Made by a program: the position numbers and the translations under genes. Below, piece by piece: positions 11,542 through 16,268 of a stretch of DNA of 16,268 bases. The stretch is from Alkaliphilus sp. (GTDB lineage Bacteria; Bacillota; Clostridia; Peptostreptococcales; Natronincolaceae), in contig JALNXC010000004.1 in the NCBI GenBank assembly GCA_023230535.1, forward strand, positions 1 through 16,268, in the 5' to 3' direction. The stretch's first letter is position 1; the number at the start of each line of letters is the position of its first letter. The notes under the pieces were generated by a model. The model saw nothing but the letters and a program-made list of their open reading frames with translations, did no database searches and was not told the origin of the DNA.

Positions 11542-13977
11542 TTATCTGTTGTTTTCCTCGTGTTCCGGCATCAATGCTATAGAAACTATAAATTGGCCTT
11601 CCTCTGTTTTCATGAGGGTAACTCCCCTGGTATTCCTACCCTGTCTCGATATATTGCCGACTTTCAGCCTTATTACAGTTCCGTCGTTGTTTATTAACAA
11701 TGCCTCATCTTCCTTGGTCACTATTTTAGCGCCCACCAGTTTTCCCGTTTTCTCAGCCACATTGTAGGTTTTAACTCCCTTACCGCCTCTGTTTTGTACT
11801 CGATATTCATTTATATCCGTCCTCTTTCCAAAACCTTTCTCGCTTACCACCAATAGATCCGTATCTTCCCGCACAACTTCCATAGAAACAACATAATCAT
11901 CCGGTGACAGGTTGATTCCTTTTACACCCATAGCGGTTCTGCCGGTACTCCTCACATCGCCCTCTTTAAATCTGATGGTTTTTCCTTCGGCCGTAACTAA
12001 AATTATCTCCTCATTTTCATCTATCAATTCAACCTTTATCAACTCGTCGTCTTCTCTGATGCTGATAGCCATCAGCCCACTCTTTCTTGTGTTTTCAAAC
12101 TGATCCAACTGGGTTTTTTTAATTATACCGTTTCTGGTAGCCAATATTAAATATTTTGCATTCCATTTTCTGTCTACCGGTATTGTGGCTGCAATCGTTT
12201 CATTGGTACTGAATTGAATCAAATTGATTATCGCTGTCCCTCTCGCTTGTCTTCTTGCCTCCGGGATTTCATAAACATTTAACTTGTAAACCTTACCCAA
12301 ATTTGTGAATATCAATAAATAATCATGGGATGACGATATAATTAAATTTTCAACAAAATCCTCTTCCCTCGTGGTGAGACCTGCTATTCCCTTACCACCG
12401 CGTCTCTGGCTCTTATAGGTATCGACAGGAAGGCGTTTGATGTATCCGAAATGAGTCAGAGTAATAGCCACATCTTCCTCTTCAATCATATCCTCTATAT
12501 TTATTTCTTCAGCTTTTGTTGTAATTTGGGTTCTCCTCTTGTCTTTATATTTTTCTTTTATTTCCAACAACTCTTCTTTTACTATATTGAGTACCAATCT
12601 TTCATTGGCCAGTATTTCCCTCAATTGACTTATCAGCTTTATTGTTTCTTCATATTCTTCTTCTATCTTCTCTCTTTCAAGCCCTGTAAGCCTTTGAAGT
12701 CTCATATCCAGAATCGCCTGTGCCTGTTTTTCGGACAAGTTAAACCTTTCCATCAGGCCTTTTTTAGCTGTTTGTCCGTCTTTTGACCCCCTGATAAGTT
12801 TAATAACTTCATCCAAATTGTCCAATGCGATTTTTAGCCCTTCTAATATATGAGCTCTCTCTTCGGCCCTATTTAAATCAAATTGTGTCCTGCGTGTTAT
12901 TATCTCTTTTTGATGATCTAAATAATGGACCAGCATTTCTTTTAAATTTAATACCTTAGGTTCTTCATCTACTATGGCCAACATGATGATACCGAATGAG
13001 TCCTCCATTTGGGTATGTTTATATAGTTGATTGAGAACGACATTAGCATTCGTATCCCGCCTGAGTTCTATCACAATCCGCATCCCTTTTCTATCGCTTT
13101 CATCCCTCAGATCCGAGATCCCCTCTATCTTTTTGTCCCTCACCAATTCGGCTATTTTCTCGATCAATCTAGCTTTATTTACCTGATACGGTATCTCCGT
13201 AACAATGATATGCTGTCTTCCTTTGCCGATCTCCTCTATCTTTGCCTTCGCTCTTATCTTGATTATTCCCCTGCCCGTATTATATGCTTCCCTTATCCCT
13301 TCTTTTCCCATAATAATAGCACCGGTTGGAAAATCCGGTCCTTTTATATTTTTCATAATATCTTTTATTTCTGTCTCACTATTATCTATCAAGGTGATAA
13401 CGCCATCTATTGTTTCACCCAAATTATGAGGTGGAATATTGGTCGCCATACCGACAGCAATACCGCTTGAACCGTTGACTAATAAATTCGGAAATTTGCT
13501 CGGTAATATAGTCGGTTCATTCAGAGATTCATCAAAATTCGGCCTGTAATCTACGGTCTCCTTGTTGATATCCTTGATCATCTCTATAGACAACCTGGTA
13601 AGCTTTGCTTCAGTATATCGCATGGCAGCCGGGCTATCCCCGTCTACAGAACCGAAGTTTCCCTGCCCATCCACCAGCAGGTACCTTGTAGAAAAACTTT
13701 GGGCCAGACGCACCATTGCATCGTATACGGCAGTATCTCCGTGAGGATGATACTTACCCAAAACATCCCCGACAATACGTGCCGACTTTCTGTAAGGCTT
13801 ATCAGGTGTTAAACCCAATTCCATCATCGCATATAATATCCTCCTGTGAACCGGTTTCAACCCGTCCCTGACATCAGGTAAAGCCCTTCCTACAATAACG
13901 CTCATAGCATAGTCTATATAAGATCTTTTCATCTCTTTTTCTATATTTATAGGGATTATTTTGTCTCTTTTTTCCAT
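11542..13977 (-). CDS. gyrA: DNA gyrase subunit A
   Basis: GyrA is the breakage-reunion subunit of DNA gyrase, which introduces negative supercoils with GyrB. The 811-aa chain has the catalytic tyrosine Y121 in AAMRYTEAKL. The quinolone-contact region GKYHPHGDTAVYDAMVRL has Thr82 and Asp86 at the positions of E. coli Ser83 and Asp87. The C-terminal DNA-wrapping pinwheel contains the GyrA box QRRGGKG, which separates it from topoisomerase IV ParC, and a later degenerate QNRGGKG. The ATG at 13977 is preferred, with AAGGGG upstream. A GTG four codons earlier overlaps that signal. It follows gyrB by 18 bases and is co-transcribed with it. It ends 70 bases before a strong terminator. Confidence 0.98.
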   Translation of the reverse strand: MEKRDKIIPINIEKEMKRSYIDYAMSVIVGRALPDVRDGLKPVHRRILYAMMELGLTPDKPYRKSARIVGDVLGKYHPHGDTAVYDAMVRLAQSFSTRYLLVDGQGNFGSVDGDSPAAMRYTEAKLTRLSIEMIKDINKETVDYRPNFDESLNEPTILPSKFPNLLVNGSSGIAVGMATNIPPHNLGETIDGVITLIDNSETEIKDIMKNIKGPDFPTGAIIMGKEGIREAYNTGRGIIKIRAKAKIEEIGKGRQHIIVTEIPYQVNKARLIEKIAELVRDKKIEGISDLRDESDRKGMRIVIELRRDTNANVVLNQLYKHTQMEDSFGIIMLAIVDEEPKVLNLKEMLVHYLDHQKEIITRRTQFDLNRAEERAHILEGLKIALDNLDEVIKLIRGSKDGQTAKKGLMERFNLSEKQAQAILDMRLQRLTGLEREKIEEEYEETIKLISQLREILANERLVLNIVKEELLEIKEKYKDKRRTQITTKAEEINIEDMIEEEDVAITLTHFGYIKRLPVDTYKSQRRGGKGIAGLTTREEDFVENLIISSSHDYLLIFTNLGKVYKLNVYEIPEARRQARGTAIINLIQFSTNETIAATIPVDRKWNAKYLILATRNGIIKKTQLDQFENTRKSGLMAISIREDDELIKVELIDENEEIILVTAEGKTIRFKEGDVRSTGRTAMGVKGINLSPDDYVVSMEVVREDTDLLVVSEKGFGKRTDINEYRVQNRGGKGVKTYNVAEKTGKLVGAKIVTKEDEALLINNDGTVIRLKVGNISRQGRNTRGVTLMKTEEGQFIVSIALMPEHEENNR

Positions 13978-13995
13978 TATTTTTATCACCCCTTA

Positions 13996-15906
13996 CTATA
14001 TATCTAAATTTGTAACTAATTTTGAATTTTGTTCGATAAACTCACGTCTCGGTTCTACCTTATCACCCATCAGGGTAGTAAATATATCATCCGCCCTAGC
14101 CGCATCTTCAATGGCAACCTGTAAAAATGTTCTCGTTTCAGGATTCATTGTGGTATCCCAGAGCTGTTCGGGATTCATTTCTCCAAGCCCCTTATATCTT
14201 TGAATATCTATATTCCCGCCTATTTTTTCTAATTTTTCCTGCAGTTCTTCCTCCGAATAGGCATATTCTTCTATTTTACCTTTTTTCAGCCTGTATAAGG
14301 GAGGTTGTGCAATATACACATGCCCCCTCTCTATCAGAGGTTTCATATGCCTGAATAAAAATGTCAATAACAATGTTCTTATATGAGCACCGTCCACATC
14401 CGCATCAGTCATTATTATTATTTTATGATATCTGAGTTTATCTATATCAAATTCTTCTCCTATGCCCGTGCCGAATGCCGTGATCATAGCTCTGATTTCT
14501 GCGGAATTTAACATCTTATCCAATCTTGCCTTTTCAACATTCAATATTTTCCCTCTCAGCGGCAATATGGCTTGTGTATGCCTATCCCTGCCCTCTTTTG
14601 CACTGCCGCCCGCCGAATCCCCTTCCACTATATAAATTTCACTCAGTGCGGGGTCTTTTTCCGAACAATCCGCTAATTTCCCCGGAAGTGCCGAACTCTC
14701 CAATACATTTTTTCTCCTGGTCAGTTCCCTGGCCTTTCTTGCGGCATCCCTTGCACGTTGAGACATCAAGGATTTTTCCACAATGATCTTTGCCTCCGCC
14801 GGATTTTCTTCCAAAAAGGTTTCCAATGCTTCCAACACACTGCTTTCAACAAAACCCCTTATTTCACTGTTCCCTAATTTTGTCTTTGTCTGTCCTTCGA
14901 ATTGAGGCTCCGTGAGTTTAACAGAGAGCACACCCGTCAATCCTTCTCTTATATCTTCCCCTATAAAATTAGCATCTCTTTCTTTTAAAAATCCGTTTTT
15001 TCTAGAATAATCATTGAATATCCTCGTTAAAGCCGATCTGAAACCGCTTAAATGAGTTCCGCCTTCCTGTGTGTTTATATTATTTGCATAACTGAGAATG
15101 TTCTCGGAATATGCATTCGTATATTGCATGGCCACTTCCAATATGTTATTTTCTTTTTCCCTTTCAAAATATATTATCTTATTATGGATTGGCTTTTTGT
15201 TTTTATTTAGGTATTTGACAAATTCTCTTATTCCTCCGTTATAATAAAACTTTTCTTCTTTTTCTTTTCCCGTTCTTTTATCTGTCAAAGTGATCTTTAT
15301 TCCCCTGTTTAAAAATGCCAATTCCCTCAAACGGTATTCTAATGTTTCATACTCAAAAACTATCTCTTCAAATATATCCGCATCCGGTTTAAATATTATT
15401 GCCGTTCCTTTTTCTTTGGTCTCCCCTATCAATTTTATATCCTCTACAGGGTCCCCTCTTTCATATCTCTGCCAATAAACCTTACCGTCTATTTTAACAG
15501 TAGCTTCTAAATATTCCGACAAAGCATTGACAACGGCAACCCCAACACCATGCAATCCTCCGGAAACCTTATATCCCCCGCCCCCGAACTTTCCTCCGGC
15601 ATGGAGCATTGTAAGCACTGTTTCCAAAGTGGATTTTTCGGTTTGAGGATGAATCTCTACGGGAATACCCCTTCCGTTATCATTTACCTCTATGGAATTA
15701 TCATGATTTATAATTACATTGATAATATCACAATGACCGGCTAATGCCTCATCTATGCTGTTATCAACAACTTCATAAACTAAATGATGCAATCCCCTCG
15801 GTCCTGTTGTGCCTATATACATGCTGGGCCTTTTTCTTACAGGATCTAATCCCTCTAAGACTTGTATCTGGTCTGCACTATATTCTTGTATTTGTCCACT
15901 TCTCAT
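13996..15906 (-). CDS. gyrB: DNA gyrase subunit B
   Basis: GyrB is the ATPase subunit of DNA gyrase. The 636-aa length fits the short Gram-positive type without the E. coli insertion. The GHKL ATPase part shows YEVVDNSIDEALAG (catalytic Glu45), NDNGRGIPV and GGKFGGGGYKVSGGLHGVGVAVVNALS. The TOPRIM domain shows VEGDSAGGSAKEGRDR (Glu428), LPLRGKILNVEKA and MTDADVDGAHIRTLLLTF for magnesium binding. The C-terminus has QRYKGLGEMNPEQLWDTTMNPETR. The start has GGGAGG about 6 bases upstream. It lies 22 bases after remB and 18 before gyrA, the usual origin-proximal order in Firmicutes. Confidence 0.98.
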   Translation of the reverse strand: MRSGQIQEYSADQIQVLEGLDPVRKRPSMYIGTTGPRGLHHLVYEVVDNSIDEALAGHCDIINVIINHDNSIEVNDNGRGIPVEIHPQTEKSTLETVLTMLHAGGKFGGGGYKVSGGLHGVGVAVVNALSEYLEATVKIDGKVYWQRYERGDPVEDIKLIGETKEKGTAIIFKPDADIFEEIVFEYETLEYRLRELAFLNRGIKITLTDKRTGKEKEEKFYYNGGIREFVKYLNKNKKPIHNKIIYFEREKENNILEVAMQYTNAYSENILSYANNINTQEGGTHLSGFRSALTRIFNDYSRKNGFLKERDANFIGEDIREGLTGVLSVKLTEPQFEGQTKTKLGNSEIRGFVESSVLEALETFLEENPAEAKIIVEKSLMSQRARDAARKARELTRRKNVLESSALPGKLADCSEKDPALSEIYIVEGDSAGGSAKEGRDRHTQAILPLRGKILNVEKARLDKMLNSAEIRAMITAFGTGIGEEFDIDKLRYHKIIIMTDADVDGAHIRTLLLTFLFRHMKPLIERGHVYIAQPPLYRLKKGKIEEYAYSEEELQEKLEKIGGNIDIQRYKGLGEMNPEQLWDTTMNPETRTFLQVAIEDAARADDIFTTLMGDKVEPRREFIEQNSKLVTNLDI

Positions 15907-15928
15907 ATCTAACCTCCCACTATAATTA

Positions 15929-16198
15929 CTATTTTATAAAATCAGCCCTTTTTAGTAATGTAAGGGCAGAAATAGGTGAATAGTAAATTTTAATCCTATG
16001 TACAGTTTTATTTTCAACCGTTCCTACGATAATAAAAGAACGTAATTTATCATTCATGGCTCTATCTATAAACCCCTCTTCTTCACATGTTTCTAAAAAT
16101 TCTCTGCTGATTGTCGAATTCAATGTAGATTTCATATCCAAAATAGCTATAATATCTCTTTTGCAGATAACTACATCTTCACCCAGATGAAGAAACAT
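15929..16198 (-). CDS. remB: RemB-like DUF370 protein (extracellular matrix regulator)
   Basis: The 89-aa protein begins MFLHLGEDVVICKRDIIAILD and has TVHRIKIYYSPISALTLLKR near its end, the features of the YaaB/RemB (DUF370) family found between recF and gyrB in Firmicutes. In Bacillus subtilis the family is linked to matrix gene control; its molecular role here is unknown. The ATG at 16198 is preferred because GGGGGG lies about 7 bases upstream. An in-frame ATG 16 codons further up has no such signal. The gap of 22 bases to gyrB implies a shared transcript. Confidence 0.85.
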   Translation of the reverse strand: MFLHLGEDVVICKRDIIAILDMKSTLNSTISREFLETCEEEGFIDRAMNDKLRSFIIVGTVENKTVHRIKIYYSPISALTLLKRADFIK

Positions 16199-16235
16199 TT
16201 GATATCCCCCCATATATATAATAGCACATCTATTC

Positions 16236-16264
16236 ATTATAACCATTTTACAGCAATAATAAAA
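16236..16264 (-). promoter_or_regulatory. Possible promoter before remB
   Basis: On the - strand a perfect TATAAT (16236-16241) lies 17 bases after a poor TTTTAT -35 (16259-16264), with the predicted start about 30 bases upstream of remB. recF would be expected just beyond the window edge, so read-through is equally possible. Confidence 0.3.
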
Positions 16265-16268
16265 GTTA

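Noticed and set aside
11819..12440. Gyrase A could be topoisomerase IV ParC
   Set aside because: The GyrA box QRRGGKG is intact and the gene follows gyrB in the origin-proximal order.
13075..13470. Long + strand frames inside gyrA (and similar ones inside gyrB, iorA, serS)
   Set aside because: They lie antisense to clearly conserved genes, have no ribosome binding sites and encode low-complexity sequence typical of shadow frames.

Overview
The window looks like chromosomal DNA from a low-GC, anaerobic, Gram-positive bacterium of the Clostridia (Firmicutes). Three things support this: AT-rich intergenic DNA with strong AGGAGG-type ribosome binding sites, a serine T-box leader in front of serS, and the origin-proximal order remB-gyrB-gyrA. 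An indolepyruvate:ferredoxin oxidoreductase adds the picture of an amino-acid-fermenting anaerobe. I cannot name the species.

Layout, left to right. Positions 1-409 hold gene debris: the C-terminal part of an XRE/HTH-type regulator and a possible oxidoreductase scrap. Next, on the + strand, is a 7TM-PAS-GGDEF diguanylate cyclase broken into two frames by one missing base near 1157-1159 (410-2007). A tRNA-Arg(CCU) follows on the - strand, then serS with a complete T-box leader (2220-3792). A 64-aa gene of unknown function lies on + (3950-4144). A - strand cluster iorA-iorB-niaR follows (7141 to 4197), then queT, a queuosine-precursor transporter (7425-7904). The queT leader is built from a palindromic repeat. 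A 73-aa unknown gene (8053-8274) ends inside that repeat. A Cys-poor uracil-DNA glycosylase family protein lies on + (8618-9184).

From 9360 to the right edge everything is on the - strand. Read in transcription order this is remB, gyrB, gyrA, a terminator made from a third copy of the palindromic repeat, then a partner-switching stress-sigma module rsbV-rsbW-sigB-like, and finally a 57-aa lysine-rich small protein.

How the parts work together: gyrB/gyrA make DNA gyrase. RsbV/RsbW/SigB form an anti-anti-sigma/anti-sigma/sigma switch. The serS T-box senses uncharged tRNA-Ser through a UCC specifier and a UGGC bulge that fits the tRNA-Ser GCCA end. IorAB oxidises arylpyruvates to aryl-CoA with ferredoxin reduction. 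NiaR is a nicotinic-acid-responsive repressor whose presence behind iorAB is not explained by any NAD gene in the window.

Most of the window is housekeeping. The less ordinary items are the covarying palindromic repeat used as terminator, leader and stop codon; the glycosylase lacking the usual iron-sulfur cysteines; small unannotated ORFs; and dyads and duplicated -10 boxes before the sigma operon. I saw no CRISPR array, insertion sequence, prophage or clearly new multi-gene system.
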